A DNA stretch of 64,000 nucleotides. It comes from Saxidomus purpurata. Lineage: Eukaryota; Mollusca; Bivalvia; Venerida; Veneridae. Under the pieces are notes generated by a model. That model was not told the DNA's origin, searched no databases, and worked only from the letters and a program-made list of their open reading frames with translations. Below are positions 12,348 to 23,332 of this stretch, piece by piece. Both the position numbers and the translations under genes were made by a program. The DNA lies in the NCBI GenBank assembly GCA_022818135.1, contig JAFMSR010000019.1, positions 4,073,357 through 4,137,356 on the forward strand, given 5' to 3'. Numbering within the stretch: position 1 is the first letter of the stretch; every line of letters starts with the position of its first letter.

Positions 12348-12728
12348 AAAGCTGCTCGCAAAAAAATAAAGCTTTTTAAACTGTATTTTGATAACGTATT
12401 TTAGTACATATAGTCATATAAAAAGGCTCCAGTATAAATTCCTGTCACGCTTATCTCTAAATTTCAAATAATATGCTACCAAATTCAAAAGCGTTGCAAA
12501 CACTTCTGAAATTCCAATATAAACATATTAGTGTAGCAGTGCCGTGTAACCGACATTTTCAATCGATTTCTGCAAATTCCTACCTAGGTTTTTGCTTATA
12601 TTTGATTCTAGCCTTTAATTTTGCATTTTTGTTGAAGAATGTCAACTTAAAAAAAAAAAAAAAAAAATCAACGGTACCTGAGAGCGAGCAGCTTTAATTA
12701 CTGTACCTGAGAGCGAGCAGCTTTAATT
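12348..12728 (+). mobile_element. A-family MITE with duplicated right end
   Basis: Starts TTAAAGCTGCTCGCAAAAAA. The end ACCTGAGAGCGAGCAGCTTT is present twice, 33 bp apart (ends ~12696 and ~12728). Confidence 0.7.
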
Positions 12729-12866
12729 ACTGGAAAATGGAAAGTTTGAGCTGCGTTTATTCTTACTGGATTTGTTTTAAGACCTCAGTGCTATTTGTAG
12801 GGTCATTCGAGTTTTAAACTTTTTAAAATTTTGTTTTAGAAAAGATATACATTATATTTATTATTT

Positions 12867-13214
12867 AAAGGGATATACCCTATAATTGATGCCAAACTAA
12901 ATAACCCAAAACATAGTTAAAGTAATGTTTGGGAAGTATTATTACTTAACCTGAAAGTTTCAGCTATGCATTCCCAGTAATTATCGGTGCTGATTTTAAA
13001 TAAACTGCAGTACCGTAAACCATTCAATAATATATGTAGAGTGTTTGTTGTACAGTTAATATATGGATGCGATTTATTACAGAAAGCCTCTACATTGATT
13101 AATTATGGTGAAATGAAGCATTTCTTTGAAATTGTACTTATTTATCATTTTACGTTAATTGTACACATAATCTATATTTCAGGAATATAATCTGCTAGGG
13201 ATTGCCTCTTTAAA
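12867..13214 (-). mobile_element. B-family MITE
   Basis: TTAAAGGGATATACCCTATA to GGGATTGCCTCTTTAA. The frame at 12987-13190 is its translation. Confidence 0.7.
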
Positions 13215-13780
13215 CACATGTCTCTTACCATTGAATTTGAGATTCTGGTACAAAAGTACTGTCAAAATTAACGCATTAGATATCTAAAAGTACATCAAAA
13301 TTGCAAAAGATTTTCCATTTACAGGCACTTTTATGTTTTCAGGAATCAGTAAATCTGCAATTATGCTCATTTTGCAGAATCGATCCTTATCTGTCTGTGC
13401 AGATATAGTTTCTACTTTGTCGCTTGTCTTGCTTAGTGCCTGAGGGATATGAGACAGATAATTGTCCAAGTAATTTAATTCCTGTTGTAAAATAGAATTA
13501 CATGTGTATCATTTTTGGATAGTTTATTGTTATAAAACGGAAGATTTAATCCTGATAAACACACCATATGCCGGAATAAAGATGCTGCTGTCGGAGCAGT
13601 TAGAGAGTGGTCAAAAGCAAGTTAGCAATCTAACATCTAAAGTCTGTTCTTCCAGCAAAAGATATTGAAATAGATACTTTCGGACTTACCGTTCAAGTAC
13701 ACATAGAAATCATTTGCTGTCATTACTAACCTTTGTAACGTTTTATATAGATTCCTGTATGTTTGTGTCTGTGGCATTTG
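13215..13780. other. No gene recognised
   Basis: A short - strand frame at 13284-13469 has no motif; no repeat is identified. Confidence 0.3.
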
Positions 13781-13781
13781 T

Positions 13782-14124
13782 TAAAGCTGCTTGCTCTTCT
13801 TCAAATTGTATGTAAATAACGTATTTTAGAAAATATGGTCATATAAAAAGGCTCCAGTGTAAGTTCATGTCACGTATATCTCTAAATTAAAAAAAGATAC
13901 GCTACCAAATCCAAAAGCATTGCAAACGCTTTTGAAATTTCAACATGAACATATAGTGTAGCGGTGCCGAGTAACCGACCTTTTCAATCGATTTCTGCAA
14001 ATTCCTACCCAGATTTTTGCTTGCTTTTTATTCTAGCTTTTAGTTTTATATTTATGAATAAGAATTTCAATTTTTGTAAAGAATATTGTTTTTCAAAAGT
14101 ATCTGAGAGCAATCAGCTTTAATG
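13782..14124 (+). mobile_element. A-family MITE
   Basis: TTAAAGCTGCTTGCTCTTCT to ATCTGAGAGCAATCAGCTTT, full length. Confidence 0.7.
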
Positions 14125-14338
14125 TTAAGTTTCTTTGCTGAACGCGACTCTTAAATCCTTTCTTTCAGTGTTAGTCCTGGTCCAAATACATGTCATAATT
14201 TAAGTTCATATTCCATTAATACACAATTTTAGATTTTATTCACTCGTCTTTTTTTCCCATTTCATTTGCGTATTTTATTTTGATCGCTTATAAACATGCA
14301 GCAGATCTTCTTTGAATTTTAAACATTTGAAGTGCATC

Positions 14339-15645
14339 AAAAGAGGCACTCCCTACCTCTACATGTAGCAGACAATATTCTCGAAACATAGATTGTGTTC
14401 AATAAACGTTAAATTGTGGTAAAATAAGTCATTTTTCGCCATAGGTTCTTCTTTGGAATTGTATTTATTTATAATTTTACGTTAATTGAAAACATATTCT
14501 ATTTTCCAAGAATATAATCGGCTAGATGTAGGGAGTGCCTTTTTATAGAACAACATTAATTGTACAACAAATTTACATAGGTTAATGAACGTTCAACGTA
14601 CTGCAACATTTTTATGCCCTCGAAGGGAGGCATATTAAAATCGCACCGTCCGTCTGTCTGTCTGTCCGTCCGTCCCTACTTACAATTCGTGTCCGGACTG
14701 CAACTCTGTCATGCATTGAAGGATTTTAAAATAACTTGGCACACATGTCTAGCACATCAAGATGACGTGTCGCGTGCAAGACCCACATCCCTACCTCAAA
14801 GGTCAAGGTCACACTTGGAGTATGAAGGTTATGGAATCCTCTATATATGCACACATTCGTGTCCGGACTGTAACTTTGTCATGCATTGAAGGATTTTAAA
14901 ATAACTTGGCACAAATGTCTAGCACATCAAGTCGACGTGTCGCGTGCAAGACCCACGTCCCTAGCTCAAAGGTCAAGGTCACACTTAGAGTTTGAAGGTA
15001 ATGGATTCCTCTATATATGCATATATGGACACATTCGTGTCCGGACTGTAACTTTGTCATGCATTGAAGGATTTTAAAATAATTTGGCACAAATGTCTAG
15101 CACATCAAGATGACGTGTCGCGTGCAAGACCCACATCCCTACCACAAAGGTCAAGGTCACACTTAAGAGTTTATAGGTAATGGAATCCTGTATATATGCA
15201 TACATTTGTGTCCGGACTATAACTTTATCATGCTTTGAAGGATTTTAAAATAACTTGGCACAAATGTCTAGCACATCAAGCGGATGTGTCGCGTGCAAGA
15301 CCCAAGTCCCTACCTTAAAGGTCAAGGTCACACTTAGTGTTTAAAGTAATGGAAAACTGTATGCATGGTTACTCTGTCATGCATGGAAGGATTTTAAAAT
15401 TACATAGCACATTTATATTGAGAACATGGAGAGGACACAGACTGTGAGGCACCTCTTTTGGGGGGCATTCGTCACTTGTGAGGGACAGCGCTTGTTTAAA
15501 CGCTGATTTTACCGTAAATATCGATAATTACTTGAATAAATAGCTGAAACTTTCAGGTTACGTGATAATACTTGCAAATATTCTATTATTTATGATTTGA
15601 AGTAATTTAATTTGACGTTAATTGTAGGGAGCTTCTCTTTAAAGC
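14339..15645 (+). mobile_element. B-family MITE, rearranged, with E inserted
   Basis: 14339-14547 is two B ends in inverted order (AGAGGCACTCCCTAC ... GTAGGGAGTGCCTTTTTA). B interior follows (14550-14610), then element E, and the B right part resumes at 15498 and ends TAGGGAGCTTCTCTTTAAAG. Confidence 0.65.
14611..15497 (+). mobile_element. Element E with ~170-bp tandem units
   Basis: Begins TTTATGCCCTCGAAGGGAGG with a (GTCC/GTCT)n run and ends GTGAGGGACAGCGCTTGTTT. Four units start near 14686, 14853, 15032 and 15206 (TTCGTGTCCGGACTGTAACT); each carries CAAAGGTCAAGGTCACACTT. The open frames are repeat translations. Non-coding. Confidence 0.7.
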
Positions 15646-15881
15646 TGCTCACTCTCATTTACCATTCAAAAAAAAAAAATTGACATACTTATAAATAAAT
15701 ATAAATCTAAATGCTAGAACCAAAATATAAGCAAAATATAGGTAGAGATTGAAAATGTCGGTTGCACGGCAATTTATACTGAAGCCTTCTTATATGACTT
15801 TATGTTCTAAAATACGTTATTTACACACACACTTTCAACAACTTTATTTTTTTAACAAAATCTGAGAGCGAGTAGCTTAAA
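15642..15881 (-). mobile_element. A-family MITE, internally deleted
   Basis: AAAGCTGCTCACTCTCATTT to ATCTGAGAGCGAGTAGCTTA. It lies head to head with the next A, sharing the central TTAA. Confidence 0.7.
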
Positions 15882-16239
15882 AGCTGCTCGCTCTCAGATT
15901 TTTGTAAAAAATAAAGTTCTTCAAACTGCATGTAAATAACGTATTTAAGACTATTTGGGCATATAAAAAGGCTCCAGTATAAATTCATGTCGCGAATATC
16001 TCAGAATTTCAGAAAATACTCTACCAAATTCAAAAGCGTTGCAAATTGCGTTGAAATTTCAATATGAACATATGGTATAGCGGTGCCGTGTAGCCGACCT
16101 ATTTAATCGGATTCTGCAAAGTCCTACCTAGATTTTTGCTTTTTTTTTCTTTCTAGCTTTTAGGTTTATATTTATGAATAAGAATGTCACTTTAAAAAAA
16201 ATATTTTTTACAACGGTAACTGAGAGCGAGCAGCTTTAA
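15880..16239 (+). mobile_element. A-family MITE
   Basis: AAAAGCTGCTCGCTCTCAGA to AACTGAGAGCGAGCAGCTTT; full length. Confidence 0.75.
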
Positions 16240-16371
16240 TGAATGATAAAGCATTTTATAAGCATTTATCATTAAGAAGCAAACTTTGTGCCATAAATTG
16301 TGTGGTAAATTCCAAGGGCTATGGTAAAGTCGGTAATGGCATATATTTAAATGCGAAAGTCTGAACTTACG

Positions 16372-16591
16372 TTAAAGGGACACACACCCTATAACTGATG
16401 TCCGACTATATAACATCAAAATATAAATACTAGATACTTTGGAAGTAAAATAACTTGACCTAAAAGTTTCAGCTATATATTCCCAGTCATTATCGATAAA
16501 ATCAGCGATTTAAAGTTTACTGCAGTACCGTAAACAATTCGATAATGTATGTACAGTTGTTGGGTGGATGCGATTTATTACAGAAAGCCAC
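16372..16591 (-). mobile_element. B-family MITE, left half, split by H
   Basis: Starts TTAAAGGGACACACACCCTA and follows the B consensus to GATTTATTACAGAAAGCC. It continues at 20368 after element H. Confidence 0.75.
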
Positions 16592-16596
16592 TATAT
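16592..16596. repeat. Target-site duplication TATAT, left of H
   Basis: Pairs with 20363-20367. The consensus B element has a single TATAT here (GCCTCTATATTGATT). Confidence 0.6.
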
Positions 16597-16799
16597 CAGG
16601 GCTTTTTCTGGCTCTTTTGGGAAAAGGCCTCTGGCCCTAATTGGGAAAAAACGCGGGTTTTTTCTGATCAAATTGGGAATTTATGTACGAGTTTAATATC
16701 TATTACCATGAGGCCAAAAAAAATATTTGTGTTTAGGGCAACGGTCCCAAAAATTCTAGGTAGGGTAGGGGCAAAGTTTTTTTTTGTTTTATTTTTAAG

Positions 16800-18062
16800 G
16801 TAGTGGGCTCCTAATGCACATGTTTTCAAAATTTCTCAAGCTTACAATTATTTCATTCTACATACATTTTTAGGATTTCCTTTGCAATATTGGGACTTTT
16901 TAACCATACATTATGAAAATATCATGATTTCATGTGAACCCCACCCACTTTGGGAAAACTGATTGAAGTGTACTGAGGGTATACTTACAACAACGACTAC
17001 AAAATGATCAAAATTTATTCTATTACTAATACATATAAGAAAGAGTTAAATGCAAATTTATCAACAATAACTTCATATAAGAAAAATTGTTAGAATATAT
17101 GTCGCTACATCTACAGTAAAATCAGACATTTTTTTGCAATATGTTAAAAATTGCATTTACAAAATGTACACAAAATACACATTTATAAATTGAGGCAAAC
17201 AAAATTACCTATACTAAAATTGATTACATACTATGTGAAACACAATAGCCAAAATTACAACATATTTTACCATCTGTAACTTGAGAAATATACCCCCATA
17301 TTTTGGCTCGGCACAAATAAAAAAGACATTTTTCCAAAAACGCAAGAAAACATCTTTATCTATTTAGTTATGTGATTTTAATTCATTTGAACAATGTTGA
17401 TACAATGTTTAATCATTATATTAATCAATATCTTATTTGTAACAAACAATTCTCCAGCAATTATATTCAAATCAGAAGTACTTCAAGAAATATTGTCAAA
17501 TGTGTACATGAATAAATTTGAGTTATTATTTAGCATGTGCATGTTTCTACATTCAATAAATTGTAAAATAAAACCTGAAAGGCATTAATTTTTACAGTTA
17601 CCCTTAACTATTGCCCTCAGCTACATCATTTTATTGCCAAATGCATTTCACTATAACTCTAGAAGTCCCCCCACCCCACCCACCTCGACGTCTTATAAGA
17701 GTTGTGAGACTGAATTTTGAAACACTTGTTGGAATATAAGTGTGAACAAAGTTACACTTCAAAATGATATCAAGAACATTTAATGTAATATACTTATTTA
17801 ATGAAATTTAATATCAATATGTTATAGTGAAATAAATCTCGAGGCCAACAGCGCATATTGAAAATAGTGTCATTTTAACTTACATGTATGATTCAGTCAA
17901 CAGTATCTGTTAATGTTGACAAAATGTTTTGTTACCCTAAATGACAAAAAGTCTTTTCAAAACTTCTCAAAATATTTTTTTCATAATTCAAATCTTTTCA
18001 CTGAAACATACACAGTGTTTAAACAGACAATAAAACTAAATAGAGTATGTCCAAATATAAAG
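16800..18062. other. Interior of H, no gene recognised
   Basis: AT-rich sequence between the left H terminus and the exonuclease stop. Short open frames here (17394-17588, 17913-18173) have no recognisable motif. It could be 3' UTR and downstream flank captured with the exonuclease exon. A C-rich run lies at 17667-17685. Confidence 0.4.
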
Positions 18063-18131
18063 TTACTGCTCAGATGTAGGGTGTCCAAAATAGTGTGCCA
18101 TTTTTGGTATGATTTCATCAAGTACTTTTTT
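18063..18131 (-). pseudogene. C-terminal end of the exonuclease, beyond element C
   Basis: On the - strand, directly after element C, the sequence reads KKVLDEIIPKMAHYFGHPTS followed by two residues and a TAA stop. This is a natural continuation of ...RVTNV at 19557. The fit of sense and frame across a 1.4-kb repeat indicates that C inserted into the last exon near its end. Confidence 0.65.
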
Positions 18132-19556
18132 CGCTCACCTGGCTACGCCAGGGTGAACTTTTCTGATCGATGATTGTCCGTCGTCCGTCAACATTTCGAT
18201 TCAAATGACATCTGCTCTGAAACCTCTAGGCCAATGTTGATAAAACTATGCAGGAATGTTCCTTGCATGAAGCTCTACCAAAATTGTTCAAAGAATTCCA
18301 TTCCATGCAGAACTCTGGTTGCTATGGCAACAAATAGGAAAAACTTTAAAAATCTTCTTCTCTGAAACCACAAGGCCTAGAGCTTAGATATTTGGCATGT
18401 AGCATTGTCTAGTAGACCTCTACCAAGATTGTTCAAATTATGACCCCCGGGTCAAAATTGACCCCGCGCGGGTGGGCACTTAGTTTTTGCATAGGCATAT
18501 ATAGGAAAAACTTTAAAAATCTTCTCTGACACCACAAGGCCTAGAGCTAAGATATTTGGCATGTAGCTTGTCTAGTGGACCTCTACCAAGATTGTTCAAA
18601 TTATGCCCCTGGGGTCAAAATTGACCCCGCACCGGGGTTCACTTAGTTTTGCATAGGAATATATAGGAAAAACTTTAAAAATCTTCTTCTCTGAAACCAC
18701 AAGGCCTAGAGCTTAGATATTTGGCATGTAGCATTGGCAAGTGGACCTTTACCAAGATTGTTCAAATTATGAGCCCCGGATCAAAATTGACCCCGCACGG
18801 GGGTCACTTAGTTTTACATAGGCTTATATAGTAAAAACTTTAAAAATCTTTTTCTTTGAAACCACAAGGCCTAGAGCTTAGATTTTTGGCATGTAGCATT
18901 GGCTAGTGGACTTCTACCAATATTATTCAAATTATGACCCCCAGGTCAAAATTGACCCCGCACCGGGGGTCACTTAGTTTTACATAGGCTTATATAGGGA
19001 AAACTTAAAAAATCGTTTTCTCTGAAACCACAAGGCCTAGAGCTTAGATATTTGGCATGTAGCATTGCCTAGTAGACCTCTTCAAAGTTTGTTCAAATTA
19101 TGCCCCTGGGGTCAAAATTGACCTTGCACGGGGGGGGGGATCATTTGTTTTACAAAGGCGTATATAGGAAAAAAACAAAAATAATATCAAACAGGGAATG
19201 CCACGTACCAAAAACGCAGCCTCCCCAAAACGAGCCCCACAGCACCCAGAAGTGCACAACACCAACACACACACACACACAACACACACACAATCATGTA
19301 CACACACAAACATACACTACCAACACACACAAGCATACAAAGCAAACACACGAGGACAAAACGAACAATTAACGGAACACAGTGGGGCACCGCCTTGGAA
19401 CGGTCAGTGGCAAAAACACCACTGGGGAGCTTAAACCGGTTTATGGTGCGCACCCAACCTCACTTATTTGGTATATAACATTATCTAGTGATCTTCCACC
19501 AGGCAAGTGGACTTGTACCAAGGTGAGCGATATAGGGCCATCTTGGCCCTCTTGTT
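18132..19556 (+). mobile_element. Element C (copy 1), with ~165-bp internal tandem units
   Basis: Begins GCTCACCTGGCTACGCCAGG and ends GGCCATCTTGGCCCTCTTGTT. Five units of ~165 bp start near 18359, 18525, 18690, 18856 and 19019, each with CCACAAGGCCTAGAGCTTAG and a GACCCC...GGGGTC inverted motif. No protein is encoded. It interrupts the exonuclease exon and is itself interrupted by a D retroposon. Confidence 0.75.
19168..19463 (-). mobile_element. Retroposon D, near full-length, inside C
   Basis: Fixed A/T-rich end (AAAACAAAAATAATATC) is on the left and GGTGCGCACCCAACCTCAC on the right. The C copy at 48.9-49.7 kb reads straight through this point (TATAGGAAAACTTATTTGG at ~49621), giving the empty site. 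No clear target duplication is seen. Open frames in it are low-complexity (CA)n translations. Confidence 0.7.
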
Positions 19557-20197
19557 GACATTAGTTACCCTTGACAAACTATCACTGTTTTTAGCTATGA
19601 AAATATTCCTAAGTCCATCCTCCCCTGCACGTCTATAAATCACTTTCAGATGCCCAAGAGCTAAGCCAGATCCAGCAATATTTTCCACAGTAGGACGCTT
19701 GCAAACACCATTGCTTACCAATGGGTCTAAGGACCTTAATTTCTTTTCTTTTTCACTACGGAAAATTATTGAGTTCTTCACAGCGACTGGTGAAAAACTG
19801 AAAGACATTAAATCAGATGAATTACAAAGAAGTATTAATTTCCCTAGAGCCTCCACATCTGCATTGTGGGCATCATATGTTATACCAGGCAAATTTTTAA
19901 AAAGGTCCACTTGTTTTTGAGATAAACCTGGATATCTTTTTCTGAACACTTGTAAAGAATCAACAAAGCCAGATACATGTTTCAGGAATAGATCTGTATT
20001 ATTGGTGTTCATGATGACCGACATTAGTATTGGAAAATCAAATCTTCTTCCATTATGTGCCACAAAAATAACATCAGAAAACCGTTGAAGCCAATGAAAT
20101 AGTTCAACAATAGCAGTCTTTACAGACACACATTCCACATGTTTACCAGTCACAAACATTTCACCATTGTCTTCCATACAAATACTGGTCACATCAT
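19557..20197 (-). pseudogene. DEDDh-type 3'-5' exonuclease (PML C-terminal/TREX-like), partial exon
   Basis: The frame stays open from the likely acceptor (CAG at 20200-20198) to 19557, about 213 codons. Visible motifs are ExoII-like AHNGRRFDFPIL (about 20060-20025) and ExoIII-like YDAHNADVEALGKL (about 19880-19840). The C-terminal part GLALGHLKVIYRRAGEDG...RVTNV fits the exonuclease-like domain of PML-type proteins. Such enzymes remove nucleotides from DNA 3' ends using four acidic residues and a His. The ExoI DxE motif, expected in an upstream exon, is absent here. In ExoIII the His and Asp are 3 apart where family members have 5, suggesting a 2-residue loss at the active site. The frame then runs into repeat C (last ~23 residues of the long open frame are repeat). 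The whole segment lies inside element H. It reads as a captured and interrupted gene fragment rather than a working gene. Confidence 0.7.
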
Positions 20198-20362
20198 CTG
20201 TGTTTAGGGCAACAGTCCAAAGAATGCTAGGTAGTGAAGGGACAGATTAAAAAAAATCATTTTTTTTTTCAATTTTATTTTTGAATTGGGAAAAATGAAG
20301 GTTATTTTCGATTGGGAACGGGGCCGATCTTCGGCCCCTGGTGATAGGGAGAAAAAGCCCTG

Positions 20363-20367
20363 TATAT
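20363..20367. repeat. Target-site duplication TATAT, right of H
   Basis: Partner of 16592-16596, followed by the second half of the interrupted B element. Confidence 0.6.
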
Positions 20368-20507
20368 TGATTAATTGTGGTAAAATGAAGCATTGTTCGA
20401 CATAGGTTCTTCTTTGAAATTGTATCTATGTATCTTTTTATGTTCATTTTACACATAATCTTTGTTTCGAGAACATAATCTGCTAGAGGTAGGGAGTGCC
20501 TCTTTAA
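20368..20507 (-). mobile_element. B-family MITE, right half, split by H
   Basis: Resumes at TGATTAATTGTGGTAAAATG and ends GTAGGGAGTGCCTCTTTAA, completing the copy that begins at 16372. Confidence 0.75.
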
Positions 20508-20585
20508 ACTTTGTTCATTTTTTACCCTGAATTTCGTCAAACATTGATTCGTCAAAGGGATTATTCCTAGAACTGGTGTAAAATA

Positions 20586-20775
20586 AAAGGCACTCCCTAC
20601 AACTAGCAGATTATATTCTCGAAACGTAGATTATGTGCTCAATGCAAAACATAGATTATATGTTCAATGAACGTAAAATGATAAATAAAATACAATTTCA
20701 AACAAGAACCTATTGCGAAAACTACCACATTTTACCACAATTAATCAATATAGAGGCTCTCTGTAATAAATCGCT
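20586..20775 (+). mobile_element. B-family MITE, left half
   Basis: AAAAGGCACTCCCTACAACT to CTCTGTAATAAATCGC, where it is fused to an A element. It carries a small internal duplication of AAACATAGATTAT. Confidence 0.65.
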
Positions 20776-21069
20776 GCTCGGTCTCAGATTTTGGTAAAAA
20801 AAAGTTCTTCGAACTGTATGTAAATTACGTATTTTAGAATATATGGTGATATAAAAGGGCTCCAGTATAAATTAATGTCACGTACATCCCTAAACACGCT
20901 ACAAAGTGTAGCGGTGCCGTGTAGTCGACCTTTCCAATCGATTTCTGCAAATTCCTACCTAGATTCTTGCTTATTGTTTGTAAGAGCCTTTAGTTTTATA
21001 TGAAAAGGAATATGGATTGTTTTGAAAAAAAAAAAAATTCAACGGTAACTGAGAGCGAGCAGCTTTAAA
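20773..21069 (+). mobile_element. A-family MITE, internally deleted
   Basis: GCTGCTCGGTCTCAGATTTT to AACTGAGAGCGAGCAGCTTT. Confidence 0.7.
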
Positions 21070-21110
21070 CTTTTACTTAAAAAAATCTGTATTTTATGTT
21101 TTGAAGGTTA

Positions 21111-21480
21111 TTATACCCCCGAAACGAAGTTTGGAGCGGGGGGGTGTATATAGGAGTCACCCGGTTCGGTCGGTCAGGTGGTCTGTTGCATTTTCCTTGT
21201 CCGGAGCATGACTTGAAAACTACTGGTTGGAATTCAATACAACTTCATACAATGGTCAAGCACATTGAGAGGAAGTGCAGTGCACAAGAACTATAACTCC
21301 ATCTTGACTATTTACATAGTTATTGCCCTTGGTTACTTTTCCTTGTCTGGAGCATAACTTGAAAACTACTGGTTGGAATTCAATACAACTTCATACAATG
21401 GTCAAGCATATTGAGAGGAAGTGCAGTGTACATGAACAATAACTCTATCTTGAGTAATTACCAAGTTATTGCCGAGAACA
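21111..21480 (+). repeat. Element F with two ~150-bp units
   Basis: Starts TTATACCCCCGAAACGAAGT. The block TTTTCCTTGTCCGGAGCATG ... AATGGTCAAGCACATTGAGA occurs twice (about 21190 and 21338). Non-coding. Confidence 0.6.
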
Positions 21481-21818
21481 TCTCTATTTTAGTTTTCTTT
21501 TGCAAGGTTTTCTGTAACTACGAACTTCCTCAGTTTATAAAGCAGTCTTTCAGGGGTATTAATCACATTTAATGATAGCTCTAGTTTAGTTCGATTCAGT
21601 TATAGAGCCTTTCCCTTTAAAACCTAAAGGTTAATGCTATGCTAAACATTTCATTTATCAGCGTTTCAAAATACGTTTTAGTACCGTTAAACCATTCAAC
21701 ACTTGTACAATTAATGGATGGATTGTGGTCAATAACTGAAGTCTTAGGCCTCCATGTTGAATATTTGTGACAAAATGACGCATTTTTCGTTATAATTTGT
21801 TTTTTGAAATAGTTTTTT

Positions 21819-22866
21819 AACCAGGTTTTCCGAAGGAAAAATCCTGGTTATTAGATTGAGGTATTTCCGCGGGTGGGCGGGCGTAAAACATTTCTACTGT
21901 GCGCAACTCCTCCTACATTTCTTAACGGATTTCAACCAAACTTTCACAGAAGTATTGTCATGAAGTGCCCTGGCGTATATTGTCGGGGTTTTGTGATTTG
22001 GTCATTTTTGACCTAATTATGGCCCTTTGTTTTTTTTCACATATGTAATTCTTCTGTGCGCAACTCCTTCTACACTTCTCAAGGGATTTCAACCAAACTT
22101 TCACAGAATTATTGTCACCAAGTGCCCTGGCGCATATTGTCGGGGTTTTGTGATTTGATCATTTTTGACAGAATTATGGGCCTTTGTTTTTTTCCACATA
22201 ATGTAATATATATAGAGAAATACTCTTCTGTGTGCAAAAAAACAAAAATAATATCAAACAGGGAATGCCACGTACCAAAAACGCAGCCTCCCCAAAACGA
22301 GCCCCACAGCACCCAGAAGTGCACACCACCAACACACACACACACACACGCACACACAACTCCTACATTTCTCAAGGGATTTCAACCAAACTTTCACAGA
22401 ACTATAATTGTGAACTAAAGAATGTTGAATATATAATGTTTTGCCCCTGGCCGTCCGTCCGTTAGCAATTTTGTGTCTCCTTATTTAAGTATATATAAAA
22501 GGGAGAATACTCTGTTATTATAAAAGGGAGAATACTCTGTTATTACTGTCTATTTTTAGAATAGATTACCAGTCCTGTATACTTTGGAGTATTCTGTTAC
22601 AGTAAGATGACAAAATTTCTCATGAGACCAGCGGTTCAAACCCCACACAGAGCAAGTTTTTTTTTTGTTTTTTTTTCCTTCCCTTTTTTTTAAAAATAAT
22701 TTTTGCCTGAATTATGGCCCTTTGTTTTACACATGTAATATATAGAAGAAGACCTTTGTTTCTTTTTCACATTATGTATATCTACTGACTTTAAAAACAC
22801 ATTTGCGCTCGGCCAGCAGACTGGAAAATGAAAACCTGGTTTTGTGACAGTTTCCTGTCACTTGTT
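21819..22866 (+). mobile_element. Element G (copy 1)
   Basis: Starts AACCAGGTTTTCCGAAGGAA and ends GAAAACCTGGTTTTGTGACA...CACTTGTT. The AAACCAGGTTTT motif is inverted near both ends. It contains ~170-bp units (CAACTCCTCCTACATTTCTC), a D insertion, and a tRNA B-box-like GCGGTTCAAACCCC at about 22630. Confidence 0.65.
22236..22357 (-). mobile_element. Retroposon D, truncated in its (CA)n block, inside G
   Basis: Carries the fixed A-rich end and ~120 bp up to the (CA)n block. The inverted G copy at 37962-39064 has the unoccupied site (TGTGTGCAACTCCTAC in G orientation). Confidence 0.7.
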
Positions 22867-22945
22867 TTTCATTTTACATGGAACACATTATTTCTGTTTG
22901 GAGAAAATAACCTGCTAGATACAGGGAGTGCTTCTTTAACAAATG

Positions 22946-23330
22946 TTTTATTTTGCTAGATTTTAAAGGACAATTTGAGGTTGTCTTTCCATTACTTAAT
23001 TTTTGCACTCAAGACACATCAAAATCAGATTCGAGAAGTTCTTATTAAGAAACCATTAAAGGTTAGACACCTATTACGGCGGCTAACAAATATAGAATCC
23101 AACTAATTGAGTCATGGCTGCGCCTGAACCTTTTATGCACAGACCAATCTGCCTTCAAGTCAATAAAGGACGTTTCAATGTACATTGAAATGAATAAAAA
23201 AACCTTACAGCAACAATACACAGTAAAATAGTACGTCAAGAATAAATCCTTAAACTATTAGAAAACGAAGATGGATAATTATTTCACAATGGTGCATAGG
23301 TACAGAAAGAAACAGAATCATCACACCGTA
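22946..23330. other. No gene seen
   Basis: AT-rich sequence with no open frame of note. Confidence 0.3.
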
Positions 23331-23332
23331 TA

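Larger units (their letters stand above)
16597..20362. mobile_element. Element H: 3.77-kb CAGGG-TIR DNA transposon-like element with gene cargo
   Basis: Left end CAGGGCTTTTTCT and right end AGAAAAAGCCCTG are inverted. Both are flanked by TATAT (16592-16596 and 20363-20367), and removing one TATAT plus the element restores an uninterrupted B MITE. CAGGG termini with a 5-bp duplication suit hAT-type elements; this is inference, as no transposase is visible. Inside, a ~75-bp segment starting TGTTTAGGGCAAC occurs near both ends in the same orientation (16731 and 20200). The interior holds the exonuclease exon, ~1.2 kb that may be its 3' flank, and inserted elements C and D. It is best read as a non-autonomous element that captured a gene piece. 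Confidence 0.7.
21600..22945 (-). mobile_element. B-family MITE split by G
   Basis: The left part runs to GAAATAGTTTTTT (about 21818). The right part resumes CATTTTACATGGAACACATT (about 22871) and ends ACAGGGAGTGCTTCTTTAA. Confidence 0.6.

Noticed and set aside
14614..15090. Frames over 14.6-15.1 kb
   Set aside because: Repeat E units; similar peptides recur because the DNA unit recurs.
19557..20192. Exonuclease as an intact host gene
   Set aside because: ExoI motif absent, last exon interrupted by C, and the whole segment enclosed by transposon ends with a target duplication.
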